Counted from the first letter of the stretch, positions 32,025 to 41,668 are shown. The stretch is DNA of 64,000 nt from UBA5614 sp034678545 (GCA_034678545.1 JAXDBS010000029.1:1-64000), one strand, 5' to 3'. The notes: generated by a model from the sequence alone, not told the origin. Translations and numbers: made by a program.

Positions 32025-35000
32025 ATGAAGTGCAGAGCTTTTACGTTGGTTATTATTATCGCCGCTTGCTTGTTTATCAATTGCCATGCGCAATCCACAT
32101 CAGATCAGACAATCCGGCAGGATGCGAGTTATCCATTCCAAATCGGAGATCAGATAACGGGCGGGGGTGACTCAGTTCCTTACCTGACCGGGAGGGACAC
32201 GGCACCGGATAAGAGTGAATATGCCACCGAAAGCTCTCACACGGGCAGCCGGTTAACCCGTTACTGGTCGGGCGCTGCAAGTGAGGACTGGCATGACCCG
32301 GCCAACTGGTATGAAGGGGCTGTACCCACTATGTATGACGACGCCGTCATCCCGCACAACGATTATTATGACCATCCTGCGGATGTAACCAGCCCCGCCG
32401 CTGTAAACAACATGATTGTCGATGCCGGTGGAAGGATGCGAATTCATGACACGACATTTACTGCCTATAATGACATTTCTGTATCCGGGGAGTTGATATT
32501 ATATGGTGATAACTCCAATTCTGCAACCACGGTCGGGAGGGATATCGTCTTCTTCAGTGGAGCCCGTTTTGTATGCATTGGTTCTGAGAGCAATCATAAT
32601 ACCGTAAACGTGCAAAGAGATCTGAAGATTCTCAGCGGAGTTGATATTGCTTACAATCAAAATACGCTGACGCTATGCTTTGCAGGATCGGGAAACTCAC
32701 ACTTTGAGTTTTATGCGAATTTTGAATTGTGTAATTTAACATGTGACAAGCTTACTGGCACACTATACATTCAAAACATGAACAACTCAACCTTGACCGT
32801 TACAAACAACATAACCACCCAAAACAACGGCAACCTGGTTCAACAAACTCCGGGAACAATAATTTTGCAGGGATCACTGGCCACCAGCGCAACCTCCGTT
32901 TTCGGCATGAGTGTGGGCACCCTGGCCATGCAGGGCAGTACCGGGGAGTTTATCAATCCCCTTAACAGCAATTCCTTTCTGCATGATCTAACCATTGCCA
33001 AGAGCTCTGCCTCAGTCGGTTTGATCCACTCCATAACCGTATACGGAACCCTGACCATAGACAGCGGATCCCTGTCTGTAGGCTCCAGCACAATAACCCT
33101 GGGCGGCAACTGGGTCAACAACGCCGGTCCCGACGCCTTTAACGAAGGCACAGGGACGGTGGAACTGATCGGGACTGCCCATCAATACTGCAGCCATAAT
33201 GAGGATTTTCACAACCTGACCGTCAACAACACGGGCGGGGCTTTCAGGATCAGCAATGGTGCGGCTGTAACCTGCAGCAGCTATACCTGCCTGATCGGGG
33301 CTGTGGATGTCCTGTCCGGAACGTTTACAGCTTATGATTTGGCCCAGGACGGCATCTGGGGAAACTTCTACAACAATCCCGGTGGAACAATCAACCTCTA
33401 TCAGGATGCTGACCACCGCATAGACCTGAACGGCACCATCTATAACTATGGTGGGACGTACAATATCCACGGAGGGACAACAGCAATTTATCTGGCCTTT
33501 GCCGCCAACGGAGGCATAGAGCAGAGCAGCGGGACAATAGATATCAAAGAAAGGGGGCTGATAATCGCCAACACGGGTTACACGGCGAATCTGAATGTGA
33601 CAGGTGGCATTGTGCGCATAGCGGGAGGGATAATCTTCGATCTTCCGGACATGGGTTTTACGGGCGGTACAGTAGAGCTATACGGTTCTTTAGTCAGGGA
33701 GATAGATTTTGCTTCAGGCTGTTACTTCAAGCATCTGACCATAAACAAAGATCCGACAGTTTCCATCACCCTGGCATCTGGAATCACAGTCAAAGGGGAC
33801 TTGATTATTGCTTCTGGCATCTTTGATTCAGGAAATCAAACCATCAGCCTCTGGGGGAATTGGATCAATAATGTCGGGCCGGACGGATTTATTGAAGGAA
33901 CAGGAACCGTTGAGTTCTTTGGTACAGAGACGCAGTATTGCCATACGCAGGAGAATTTCCACAACCTGCTGATCAACAAACAAACCGGAATCAGCCTGAT
34001 CCTGCTAGGACAGGTGCAATGTCTGAACAACGGCGGGATCCAGATCGACTATGGCAACCTGGATCTCAACCACAACCTGTTGAGAGTAACCGGAAACATC
34101 CAAATCAATCTCACGGGTAAGCTGCGCATGGATGATGATGCAGTCCTGGAACTGGCGGATAGCTGCTCAATAGTCGCGTCCATGGGGGGGATCCTGGAAT
34201 GCACGGGGTCCGCGGGCCACGAGGCCAGGATATCGCATAACGGGACAGGCTATTATAGTGTTGAAATTGACTCCTGGGGCAGTGTATACGCTGCTTACTG
34301 CATCTTTGAATACATGGGTGAGAACGGCCTGTGGCTGAAAGGTGGTTCCCAGATGGATGCTTACAACAACTTCAATAACTGCACATTCCGGAACGGAAAA
34401 CCCAACGGCACTTTGATAAAAGCAGAATGTGAAACGGTCTTTGAAGTCCATGATGCGGTTTTCCCGGCCAATACCTGGGGCAGTTTGCATAATGTGGAAG
34501 CGCCATACGACCGCGGAGGCATCACATTTTACAATGCCACCGGCGATTTTGCGGGAGCAGCATTTGAGGATGATCCTTTTCACAGGATAAACTGGACTTA
34601 TGATAACAGCTTCACAGAGATCAATGCCGGCCTGGCGGGGATTGATTACAGCTCATCCGCCTGGGGCGATTATGACAATGATGGAGACTTGGATATCCTG
34701 CAGGCGGGATGGACAGGCAGTGAACGCATATCCAGAATCTACCGCAATGAAGGGGATGGTGCGTTCACAGATATCAATGCAGGATTGCCCGGCGTTTCTG
34801 ATTGTTGCTGCGCCTGGGGTGATTATGACAATGATGGCGACCTGGATATATTACTGGCCGGATACACAGGATCAACTGCGATATCGAGTGTATACAGGAA
34901 TGAAGGTAGTGGTATCTTTTCAGATATCAATGCAGGATTAACGGGAGCCAGATACAGTTCCTGCGCCTGGGGCGATTACGACAATGACGGGGACCTGGAC

Positions 35001-36338
35001 ATCCTGCTGGCGGGATCGTCCATGGCCCGCATTTATCAAAACAACGACGGGATTTTCTCGGATCTTGTCGCCGGATTGCCAAACCTCACCCACTGCTCTG
35101 TAACCTGGGGTGATTACGATAATGACCAAGACCTGGATGTATTACTTGCAGGTAATGGCTTAACCAGGATCTATAACAACAGCAATGGATTTTTCGCCAA
35201 TTCAGGAGCTGTCTTACCCGGGCTCAGTTATTGTTCGGTATGCTGGGGTGATTACGACAACGACGGGGATATGGATATTTTGTGCCAAGGCATGTCTGGT
35301 GACAGAATAGCCCGTGTCTACCGGAACGAAGGCAACAACAGCTTTGCTGATATCAGCGCTGGATTACCGGGATTGGCTGATTGCACCGCCAAATGGGGCG
35401 ATTATGACAATGATGGGGACCTGGACATCCTGTTGGGCGGATATAATGGCACCTATTGCCTGACCGAGGTATACAGGAACGACGGGGCAGACACATTCAC
35501 AGCCATCAATGCGGGGCTGATGGACGTTGGATGGGGCACAACAGACTGGGGCGATTTCGACAACGATGGTGACCTGGATATCCTGTTGACTGGCGCAGCT
35601 TCTGCCGGCTACTATTCGAAGATCTGGCAAAACAACCTCAATACCAGCAATGCACCTCCTGCCCAACCCACAAACCTGCAAATCAATCCTTCCGGAGATT
35701 ACATTGTCTTATCATGGACAGCCTCAACCGATGACCACACACCGCCGGCAGGACTGAATTACATTTTGCGGATAGGCACGACCTCAGTCGGTAGCGAGAT
35801 CAGCGCAGCCATGTCTGCATCCGGCGGTTTCAGAAAATTACCGCAACGGGGCTATGCCAACACCTGCAGCTGGAAAATCCAATCAAACATCCTGGATGGA
35901 TTATCTTACTACTGGAGCGTACAAGCGGTGGACACCGCCTTTCGAGGCTCAGCTTTTGCAGTTGAGCAAGGGGTCAATATCAGCGGCCCTCCCAAGGCTC
36001 CGGACAGTTTGCGGATAATGAATGTAGAGAACGACATCTTGATCAGTTGGGCTGCTGTGACCGAGGATATACACGGCTTGCCCCTTGAACCGGATTATTA
36101 CAACATATACTACAACCAGGATGGTTATGTCTCTGGCATTTTTACTTATCTAGGCAGTTCAGATTCCCTTTTTTATCTGCATGAAAATGCCATCCTGCTG
36201 TCAGCTCAGTCACTATACTTTGTAAAAGCGTTCATGGCAGATCCACTTAGAAATCACCAAAGCCTACCCAGTGTTTCTCCGCCAGCAATCAAGAATAGGG
36301 AAGCATTACAAATTCCCAAACACATACTGAGGAAGTAG
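32025..36338 (+). CDS. Secreted beta-helix protein with seven-unit VCBS/FG-GAP propeller
   Basis: A 1,437-residue exported protein with a signal peptide (about 1-22). Residues 80-850 form a Gly/Asn-rich beta-helix-like passenger containing two copies of the GNW(V/I)NN.GP..F.EGTGTV module. The following FEYMGENGL-to-PANTWG segment is clearly paralogous to the preceding gene. From about 860 to 1,205 come seven VCBS/FG-GAP repeats with the calcium-binding signature WGDYDNDGDLDILLAG, enough for a complete seven-bladed integrin-like propeller. Two fibronectin III-like domains end the protein. No protease motif and no FlgD-like sorting domain were found. The likely role is adhesion or ligand binding at the surface. 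Confidence 0.9.
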   Translation: MKCRAFTLVIIIAACLFINCHAQSTSDQTIRQDASYPFQIGDQITGGGDSVPYLTGRDTAPDKSEYATESSHTGSRLTRYWSGAASEDWHDPANWYEGAVPTMYDDAVIPHNDYYDHPADVTSPAAVNNMIVDAGGRMRIHDTTFTAYNDISVSGELILYGDNSNSATTVGRDIVFFSGARFVCIGSESNHNTVNVQRDLKILSGVDIAYNQNTLTLCFAGSGNSHFEFYANFELCNLTCDKLTGTLYIQNMNNSTLTVTNNITTQNNGNLVQQTPGTIILQGSLATSATSVFGMSVGTLAMQGSTGEFINPLNSNSFLHDLTIAKSSASVGLIHSITVYGTLTIDSGSLSVGSSTITLGGNWVNNAGPDAFNEGTGTVELIGTAHQYCSHNEDFHNLTVNNTGGAFRISNGAAVTCSSYTCLIGAVDVLSGTFTAYDLAQDGIWGNFYNNPGGTINLYQDADHRIDLNGTIYNYGGTYNIHGGTTAIYLAFAANGGIEQSSGTIDIKERGLIIANTGYTANLNVTGGIVRIAGGIIFDLPDMGFTGGTVELYGSLVREIDFASGCYFKHLTINKDPTVSITLASGITVKGDLIIASGIFDSGNQTISLWGNWINNVGPDGFIEGTGTVEFFGTETQYCHTQENFHNLLINKQTGISLILLGQVQCLNNGGIQIDYGNLDLNHNLLRVTGNIQINLTGKLRMDDDAVLELADSCSIVASMGGILECTGSAGHEARISHNGTGYYSVEIDSWGSVYAAYCIFEYMGENGLWLKGGSQMDAYNNFNNCTFRNGKPNGTLIKAECETVFEVHDAVFPANTWGSLHNVEAPYDRGGITFYNATGDFAGAAFEDDPFHRINWTYDNSFTEINAGLAGIDYSSSAWGDYDNDGDLDILQAGWTGSERISRIYRNEGDGAFTDINAGLPGVSDCCCAWGDYDNDGDLDILLAGYTGSTAISSVYRNEGSGIFSDINAGLTGARYSSCAWGDYDNDGDLDILLAGSSMARIYQNNDGIFSDLVAGLPNLTHCSVTWGDYDNDQDLDVLLAGNGLTRIYNNSNGFFANSGAVLPGLSYCSVCWGDYDNDGDMDILCQGMSGDRIARVYRNEGNNSFADISAGLPGLADCTAKWGDYDNDGDLDILLGGYNGTYCLTEVYRNDGADTFTAINAGLMDVGWGTTDWGDFDNDGDLDILLTGAASAGYYSKIWQNNLNTSNAPPAQPTNLQINPSGDYIVLSWTASTDDHTPPAGLNYILRIGTTSVGSEISAAMSASGGFRKLPQRGYANTCSWKIQSNILDGLSYYWSVQAVDTAFRGSAFAVEQGVNISGPPKAPDSLRIMNVENDILISWAAVTEDIHGLPLEPDYYNIYYNQDGYVSGIFTYLGSSDSLFYLHENAILLSAQSLYFVKAFMADPLRNHQSLPSVSPPAIKNREALQIPKHILRK
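34662..35594 (+). repeat. Seven tandem VCBS-encoding repeats
   Basis: Seven diverged DNA repeats, spaced about 105-180 bases apart, each centred on a sequence encoding WGDYDNDGDLDIL. The fourth has Gln for Gly in the DxDxDG loop (DNDQDLD), the fifth Met for Leu, and the seventh Phe for Tyr. They account for the repeated pattern here, so it is not a CRISPR array. Confidence 0.85.
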
Positions 36339-36413
36339 AGACAGTGGAAAAAAGCTGTAATAGTCAGGAGACAAGATCGGAGTTTTAAAAGATATTGAAA
36401 CGATCATGAAATG

Positions 36414-36441
36414 AAAAAAGGCGCTGCATGCAGCGCCTTTT
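36414..36441. terminator. Bidirectional rho-independent terminator
   Basis: A perfect palindrome, AAAAGGCGCTGCA (36416-36428) against TGCAGCGCCTTTT (36429-36441), with an A6 run on the left and T4 on the right. It therefore reads as a hairpin plus U tract in both directions. It sits between two convergent genes, 76 bases after one and 23 bases before the stop of the other. Confidence 0.85.
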
Positions 36442-36463
36442 CCTTTATTCTCTCAGGTTGTGT

Positions 36464-39250
36464 TTAAAAAAGAGTGCCCATGATGAATTCCAGACGGGCT
36501 TCCTTATCGCGGTTGAGACCGTAACGCAGGCCGAGGTTGAGGCCATAACTATAGGCCAGCCCGAGCTCGAGCAGCAATTCGCCGCCGTAGGAATACTCTG
36601 GATTGTAATCATTCTCATCAAAGCTGAAAGCATAATCGAAGAAAGCGCCCAGGCTGATGTCATCCAAATAGATCTGGGGGCTCCAGAGCCCTTCACGGAT
36701 CTTTATCACCGGCTTGTAGATGGAGGCCTGCAGCACTGCCCCCTGGTTGGATACATATTTCTTACCATAACTGCGCAGAGAGCCGAAAACCTCGTCCAGA
36801 GCCGCATCGGGGTCCTTGCTGACGGTGGCCATACCTTTGAATTCCGAGCTCAGCGGCAACTTCTGATGAAGCTGGGAAAGGCTCTGCCAGCCCAGCCGGG
36901 GCTCATCTGAACCCACGTGGGGCCTGGCTTCATAGGGAATGAAATGGCGGGTCATGAAGCTGCCGCCGGCCCATTGCAGATCCATTTGCACAAAGGGATT
37001 CCAGATCCGCCTGGAGGCGGAGAAATCCGGCTGGGGCAGAAAGTCCTTTTCAAAGGAAAAGGTGAAACCGGCCAGCAGGTTGCGCAGACCGTAGTTCTGG
37101 CGGGTGACCAGATTCACATATTGCTGGGCCGCCAGCTTTTGCGTCTGATCAGGCTCGTATTCATAGCTCAGGACCTGCTTGACAGGATGGAAGAAGTAAT
37201 TAGCCAACTGGAAGGCATAACTCAGGTTATCAGGAAACTGCAGGACCCTGTTGGTGTCATAGATGACCTGCGCAGTCCAGGCTGGGAAATCGCCCACCGC
37301 ATCGTTGCCGTAGAGGAGCATCGCCAACCGGTAATCGGCGGATTCGACATTGTCCACGGTCAGCGTATCCAGGTTCGAGGTTATGATCGGCAGGTGCAGG
37401 ACGCGCGGGACAAGCAGATGGCCGATGTTGTGCAGATAGGAGGTGCGGTGCCCGCCCCGGGCCAGGGGCGAGGCTGATCTTGAGGCGCTCAGATCGGGCG
37501 CTGCCCCGCCTGAAGCGGGAGCCGGCAACTGGTAGGGCGTGAGCGTCCAGCTGTCCCGGTAGATGTCATATCCGTCCGAGTTAACGCTGACGAAACAGAC
37601 GCGCCCGTCCTGCGTCAGGACGGGTGAGCGGACATCAGAAAAAGCCGTGATCCTTGAATAGGAGCCTGTGCGCAGGTTCATGACATAAGCTTCGGTGAGA
37701 CCGTCGAAGATGGCATTGAAGATCAGTTCGTCCCCCTGCACAGAAACCGGCATGGTGTAGAAGGGCGTTTGCACCAGTTGGGTGATCCGGGTGGCGGACG
37801 GATCGTACAGGTAGATCCCATGGCTGCGCCAAGGCAGCTTATAACCCAGCACGAATTTGTTTCCGTATTCGTGAAGGGCGGAAATGAGTCCCTCCGCCTG
37901 AAAGAGACGCGAGGGTTCGGCAGTGCCGGGCATCAGTTTCAGCAAGGAAGAGGAGGTGTGGGTGCCGTTGTCTTCAGACAGCAGGATGGAGCCGTCCTGC
38001 AGGGGACAGAAAGCGCGGAGTTGTCCCGTGTAAAGCCGTTCCGCCTTGCCTGAGGACAGGTCCTTTTGCCAGAGCTGCACCACGGCGCCCAGTCCGTCCA
38101 TTTCACTGTTATCAAAACCATGCTGCCACTCGGTGCGGGTGTAATAAAGCTTGCCTTTCTGCACTGCGATTCCGGCCGTAAAATCGCTGTTCTGCTCGAC
38201 CAGGATTTCCGGTTTCAGATCCTGGTCCAGTGGATTGCGGCTGGCCTGGGCCGCCTCTCCGGAGAGGTCAAGGCGGCAGATCCTATTACTGTAAAAAACG
38301 CTGGAAGGCCCGGTCTTATCGCCTTTGCCGCCGATGTAGTAAAGCTGGCTGCCGTCCAAACGGAGGTCAGATTTCGTCCAGCCGTCCGAGGTTAGCTTGT
38401 GGGTGGGCATGGCAAATGATTTACCCGCCTCGTATTTCTGCCAGTCGGACCAGAGTTCGGGCACTGTCTTGCCAAACACGGCCTGGAAGGATTTGTCGAG
38501 ATAGGTATTGGGCAGGAGCACGCTGGCATAGGACCAGGTGGAACCCGACGTGTAACCAAAGAGCTCAGCCAGCTTGCCGTTGCCGTAGGTCCGGGTCAGA
38601 TAATCATAAAAAGCGCCTCCGTAAGTGTAGTGATTGGCAAGCGGAGTGTCCAGGCTGTTGTAGTTTGCCTTGGTGGGCGAAGCGAGTTTCCCCTCCTTCG
38701 CCAGGGCGGTCATGATGGATGGATAGGTCCCGCCCTTCAGGCGTCCGGAATAGGCGGAAAGCTGAGATTCACCGTACACTGTAATGCCTTCCGTCATCCA
38801 GGCTGGCTGCCAAAGATGCGGATAAAAAATATTGCCGAACAGCAGCCGTAGGAGCTCCGGAGTCCCGCTGGCGCGGGTCATCTGCAGCATGTGCAGGTAT
38901 TCGTGGCAACCCACCATCTGCCACCAGTCCTCGCCCACAGCCAGCACATCCGAGGTCGGCGGATAAGCAAACAGGGCAATGCGCGTGCCGACGGGATCGG
39001 TGTAGCCGTTGGCCAGGGCGCCGATATCCTCAATGGTAAAGGGGATGCGGCCCTTGGCGTTGCCAGTCATCTTCTCCAGTTGGGGACGGTAATGTTCCAG
39101 GGTCAGCAGCGCTTTTTCCGCTTCCGCGTCCCAGCCGTCCTTGTAATATATGCGGAAATGCTGGTTGGAGATATTGCGCCAATCGGCCCAAGCGTGCAGC
39201 AGCAAGGGCAGGCAGCATATGAAGACCAGAATGATGCAGGTTTTTCTCAT
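36464..39250 (-). CDS. Exported metalloprotease-like protein with propeller and C-terminal barrel
   Basis: A 928-residue protein with a signal peptide (ending near LLLHAWA) and a GGAGGT ribosome binding site. The N-terminal domain carries a gluzincin-type zinc site: HEYLH (His116, Glu117, His120) with a third ligand, Glu154, in WMTEGITVYGE, as in peptidase MA-like domains. Residues about 290-620 show repeated GxxLxY and Dxxx blocks, consistent with a TolB/WD40-like propeller. From about 620 to the end there are amphipathic strands finishing in Phe (LEFIMGTLF), which suggests an outer-membrane barrel similar to surface-antigen or BamA-like domains. A barrel-anchored surface protease is the best reading; the propeller and barrel assignments are by pattern only. 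Confidence 0.75.
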   Translation of the reverse strand: MRKTCIILVFICCLPLLLHAWADWRNISNQHFRIYYKDGWDAEAEKALLTLEHYRPQLEKMTGNAKGRIPFTIEDIGALANGYTDPVGTRIALFAYPPTSDVLAVGEDWWQMVGCHEYLHMLQMTRASGTPELLRLLFGNIFYPHLWQPAWMTEGITVYGESQLSAYSGRLKGGTYPSIMTALAKEGKLASPTKANYNSLDTPLANHYTYGGAFYDYLTRTYGNGKLAELFGYTSGSTWSYASVLLPNTYLDKSFQAVFGKTVPELWSDWQKYEAGKSFAMPTHKLTSDGWTKSDLRLDGSQLYYIGGKGDKTGPSSVFYSNRICRLDLSGEAAQASRNPLDQDLKPEILVEQNSDFTAGIAVQKGKLYYTRTEWQHGFDNSEMDGLGAVVQLWQKDLSSGKAERLYTGQLRAFCPLQDGSILLSEDNGTHTSSSLLKLMPGTAEPSRLFQAEGLISALHEYGNKFVLGYKLPWRSHGIYLYDPSATRITQLVQTPFYTMPVSVQGDELIFNAIFDGLTEAYVMNLRTGSYSRITAFSDVRSPVLTQDGRVCFVSVNSDGYDIYRDSWTLTPYQLPAPASGGAAPDLSASRSASPLARGGHRTSYLHNIGHLLVPRVLHLPIITSNLDTLTVDNVESADYRLAMLLYGNDAVGDFPAWTAQVIYDTNRVLQFPDNLSYAFQLANYFFHPVKQVLSYEYEPDQTQKLAAQQYVNLVTRQNYGLRNLLAGFTFSFEKDFLPQPDFSASRRIWNPFVQMDLQWAGGSFMTRHFIPYEARPHVGSDEPRLGWQSLSQLHQKLPLSSEFKGMATVSKDPDAALDEVFGSLRSYGKKYVSNQGAVLQASIYKPVIKIREGLWSPQIYLDDISLGAFFDYAFSFDENDYNPEYSYGGELLLELGLAYSYGLNLGLRYGLNRDKEARLEFIMGTLF

Positions 39251-39268
39251 GGGTGGGGACCTCCGATG

Positions 39269-39737
39269 TTATAGGGTGTTTTTCCCAAGCAGGACGTCAA
39301 TGAGTTTACCGATGCGGCGCCGGCGAGTTTCCGGGTGCTTGGCATCACTGATCCAGGCTATGACTTCCTTCTTGTGCGAGTAGTTATATCTCATGAAAGC
39401 GTCCAAGGCTGCCTTTGTTTTTGTTCAAAGCTTTGGCCACGTCTTTGGGAACATCCACCACACGCGGTTCGGTATCCCGCTCCATGCTGATGTGAATGGT
39501 GTCGCCGGTCTTGTAACCTGTCTTCTGGCGCATCTCCAGATTGAAGACCATCATGTGGCATCCGCCCATGGGCGCCAGCGAGGAACGGAACGTGTGACCG
39601 TCCACAGAGAACTTTACGGGCACCCGGGCCTTGGTGCCAAACACTTCCTGCGCATCAAAGGGAAAGGTCAGCGCCGCTGAATTGGGATTGGAATCTGGAG
39701 CCCAGAGGGTGACGTCGAATTCTATCTTTTTCTTCAT
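39269..39737 (-). pseudogene. DUF1905-OmdA (YdeI-like) gene with a frameshift
   Basis: Frame one encodes 117 residues of a DUF1905 domain (FDVTLWAPDSN, then FSVDGHTFRSSLAPMGG), stopping early after KNKGSLGRFHEI. In the next frame the sequence carries straight on with AALDAFMRYNYSHKKEV, IAWISDAKHPETRRRR and IGKLIDVLLGKNTL to a stop at 39271-39269, which is an OmdA (bacteriocin-protection, YdeI-like) C-terminal domain. DUF1905 followed by OmdA is the usual architecture of this family. Removing one A from the A5 run at 39418-39422 would restore one continuous reading frame of about 155 codons. It is either a recent pseudogene or a sequencing/assembly error in a homopolymer. The 3' end lies 19 bases upstream of the metalloprotease gene. 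Confidence 0.85.
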
Positions 39738-39837
39738 ATTTTGTGGGTCAATTATATATTCAAAACAATCGAAAGTAAGTATTTATAATTGGGTTCAGGA
39801 TCATGCAATAAATGTCAGGGTTTTACAACCAATGACC
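39738..39837. other. Short intergenic region
   Basis: A 100-base A/T-rich spacer between the sugar transferase stop and the DUF1905 gene, both on the minus strand. A TATAAT on the minus strand near 39757-39752, with TTACTT 16 bases upstream, may promote the DUF1905 gene. Confidence 0.3.
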
Positions 39838-41433
39838 CTAATTGCTCCTGGCATGCTTGAACATGATATTCCAGAAGGCCTTCCAGAAATAACTCCAGTC
39901 GGTAAAGATAGGTTTGTATTGTTTTTGTTCCAGATAATTGCGTTCGGAAGTCAGGATCTCCTCGAAGGTTTTAGGCATATCGGCATAAAAGGGAGGTACC
40001 AGACCCGGTTTGAATTTGCACCTGAGTTCCTGGAGATCGGCAGGATACAGGTTGAAATAGTGCTCACTCAGGGCGCGGACGCCGACCAGGCTGACTTCAC
40101 CTTTAATGAAATTGATGATCTGCGGGAGTTCGTCGATCCAAAGGGTGCGGAAGACCTTGCCCCAGGATGTCACCCGGAAGTCATTACTGAACTTTCCGCC
40201 TTCCTGCAGGGCGTTGGTCTGATAAACATAATCCTGCAAATACTCCGAGTAAGGATGCATGGTTCGCAGTTTATTTATGTAGATTATCTTGCGCTCCTGG
40301 CCTATTCGGCGCAACTTGATTAGCGGACCGTAAGAGGGATTGGAGTCTTCACGCCAGGGTTTGACCTTCTTGAGAACAAAATACATGCGGTTTTCGATTT
40401 CTTCCTTGGAAACCAGTTCAAAACCGCAAAAGTAACAGCGTCCGATCATCTCTGTCTCCGACAGAGCACGGTTCTTGCCGGCTGTGAGAGCGAAATACCA
40501 CCCCTGCAAAATCGGGATTTTCGGCATCATCCGGCGAAAAACAAAATCCAAGAAATAAACAAACACTCCCAGGAAAGGTGTATACGCTCTGAAGAAACGC
40601 TCACGGCGTTCGGTAATAGTTTCCCCGCAACAGACGAATACACCTCCCTGCACCAGGTTCTGGTTGACCTTGATCAGGTATTGGTTCAAGCGCCGGAAGT
40701 CATTAATTTTATGCAAGTTGATAAAGATCTGAAGCGAGGAGGGATCCAAGCCGGAGATATTGTAATATGTCTCGGAATTGAGTACCAAGGTCTTTGATTT
40801 GCAGAAATCAAACAGATCCAACTGATCGTTGAGCAGTTCGTACAGTTTCTGATTATTGGCGAGATAATTCTTCCACAGGTCGAGTACAATGGATTCACAT
40901 TGCGGTATACCAAAGTTTGGATGATAGGGTCCGGTATCGGGTTTGGGTACTTGTTTCTTGTCTTCCTTGATATACCGGTCTGAAAACGCCTCTTCCAACT
41001 GGGGTGATTGGGTTACCAAATGCGCTGAAGCGTAGCTTTCATTCTCCCGGTGGAATTGCAGGGCATAGAACAAGCCGACGAAAAACAGGAATTCCAAAAT
41101 GGATGTAAGCCCGATGGTGCCAAAGACAATGTAGCGCGAATAGTGAAAGAGCTGGAACAGCACAATCAGAGCAAAAATTATTGCCAGAGTCACCAAATCC
41201 GTCTTCAGCATGTTCTTGGCGAATGATTTGCCGGTTTGGTATTGTTTGATGGTGAATTTTTGCCCCCACAGACCCACTCCCAGCCAAATCGCTCCAAAGG
41301 CCAGCAGGGTCCTGGCATAGTTCACCACAATGAGTTTGGTACCAGCTTTGAACCAGGCGATAAACAGGAAAGAAGAGATAATGATACCAATATCAATTAT
41401 AATGAACAGTACCCTGGTAAGTTGTCTTTTCAT
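39838..41433 (-). CDS. Polyprenyl-phosphate sugar-1-phosphate transferase (priming enzyme)
   Basis: A 531-residue membrane protein. Four N-terminal hydrophobic helices (about 8-130) are followed by a long cytoplasmic region and a C-terminal bacterial sugar transferase domain. That domain has KLRTM (388-392), WIDELPQIINFIKGEVSLVG near 435 and a final KPGLVPPFYADMP. These are motifs of PglC/WbaP/WcaJ-type enzymes, which transfer a hexose-1-phosphate to undecaprenyl phosphate to start a polysaccharide repeat. The usual SLVGPRP reads SLVGVRAL here. The middle region contains an unusual methyltransferase-like stretch. It is the last gene of the polysaccharide locus in the direction of transcription. 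GGGAT is the closest binding site. Confidence 0.9.
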   Translation of the reverse strand: MKRQLTRVLFIIIDIGIIISSFLFIAWFKAGTKLIVVNYARTLLAFGAIWLGVGLWGQKFTIKQYQTGKSFAKNMLKTDLVTLAIIFALIVLFQLFHYSRYIVFGTIGLTSILEFLFFVGLFYALQFHRENESYASAHLVTQSPQLEEAFSDRYIKEDKKQVPKPDTGPYHPNFGIPQCESIVLDLWKNYLANNQKLYELLNDQLDLFDFCKSKTLVLNSETYYNISGLDPSSLQIFINLHKINDFRRLNQYLIKVNQNLVQGGVFVCCGETITERRERFFRAYTPFLGVFVYFLDFVFRRMMPKIPILQGWYFALTAGKNRALSETEMIGRCYFCGFELVSKEEIENRMYFVLKKVKPWREDSNPSYGPLIKLRRIGQERKIIYINKLRTMHPYSEYLQDYVYQTNALQEGGKFSNDFRVTSWGKVFRTLWIDELPQIINFIKGEVSLVGVRALSEHYFNLYPADLQELRCKFKPGLVPPFYADMPKTFEEILTSERNYLEQKQYKPIFTDWSYFWKAFWNIMFKHARSN

Positions 41434-41494
41434 ACTATCCCGTCTTGCTCACATCTCCCGGTTTTTACTTAGCGCTAGAATCCAGCGCACGAAC

Positions 41495-41596
41495 TTATAT
41501 ATCCTTTACATCCTTCAATAAATTGGACTGGAGTTTCTTGGCAAGTTTTTTGTCGCTGCCCATGTGCTTTTCCCATTCTGGAATTGGCAGCGTCAA
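41495..41596 (-). CDS. Possible small charged helical peptide
   Basis: A 33-codon frame with a TTG start whose product would include LPIPEWEKHMGSDKKLAKKL and a Lys/Asp-rich end. AAAGGAGA lies 11 bases upstream, immediately after the epimerase terminator. The composition is protein-like (amphipathic, charged), but the start codon and spacing are poor and there is no known homologue that I recognise. It could also be a remnant of a longer gene. Confidence 0.2.
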   Translation of the reverse strand: MTLPIPEWEKHMGSDKKLAKKLQSNLLKDVKDI

Positions 41597-41632
41597 CTAA
41601 GAAGTAATCTCCTTTGGTAAAAGAGCTTCATG

Positions 41633-41668
41633 TTAAAACAGGCTGATCCGTGCAAGATCAGCCTGTTC
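41633..41668 (-). terminator. Rho-independent terminator after the epimerase gene
   Basis: A perfect 12-base inverted repeat, AACAGGCTGATC (41637-41648) and GATCAGCCTGTT (41656-41667), with a 7-base loop. Read on the minus strand it is followed by TTTT. It lies about 30 bases after the stop codon of the epimerase gene and closes the upstream part of the polysaccharide operon. Confidence 0.88.

Noticed and set aside
34662..35594. Regularly spaced DNA repeats resembling an array
   Set aside because: The repeats are in frame and encode the VCBS calcium-binding loop. The spacers are coding and similar to each other, so this is not a CRISPR array.
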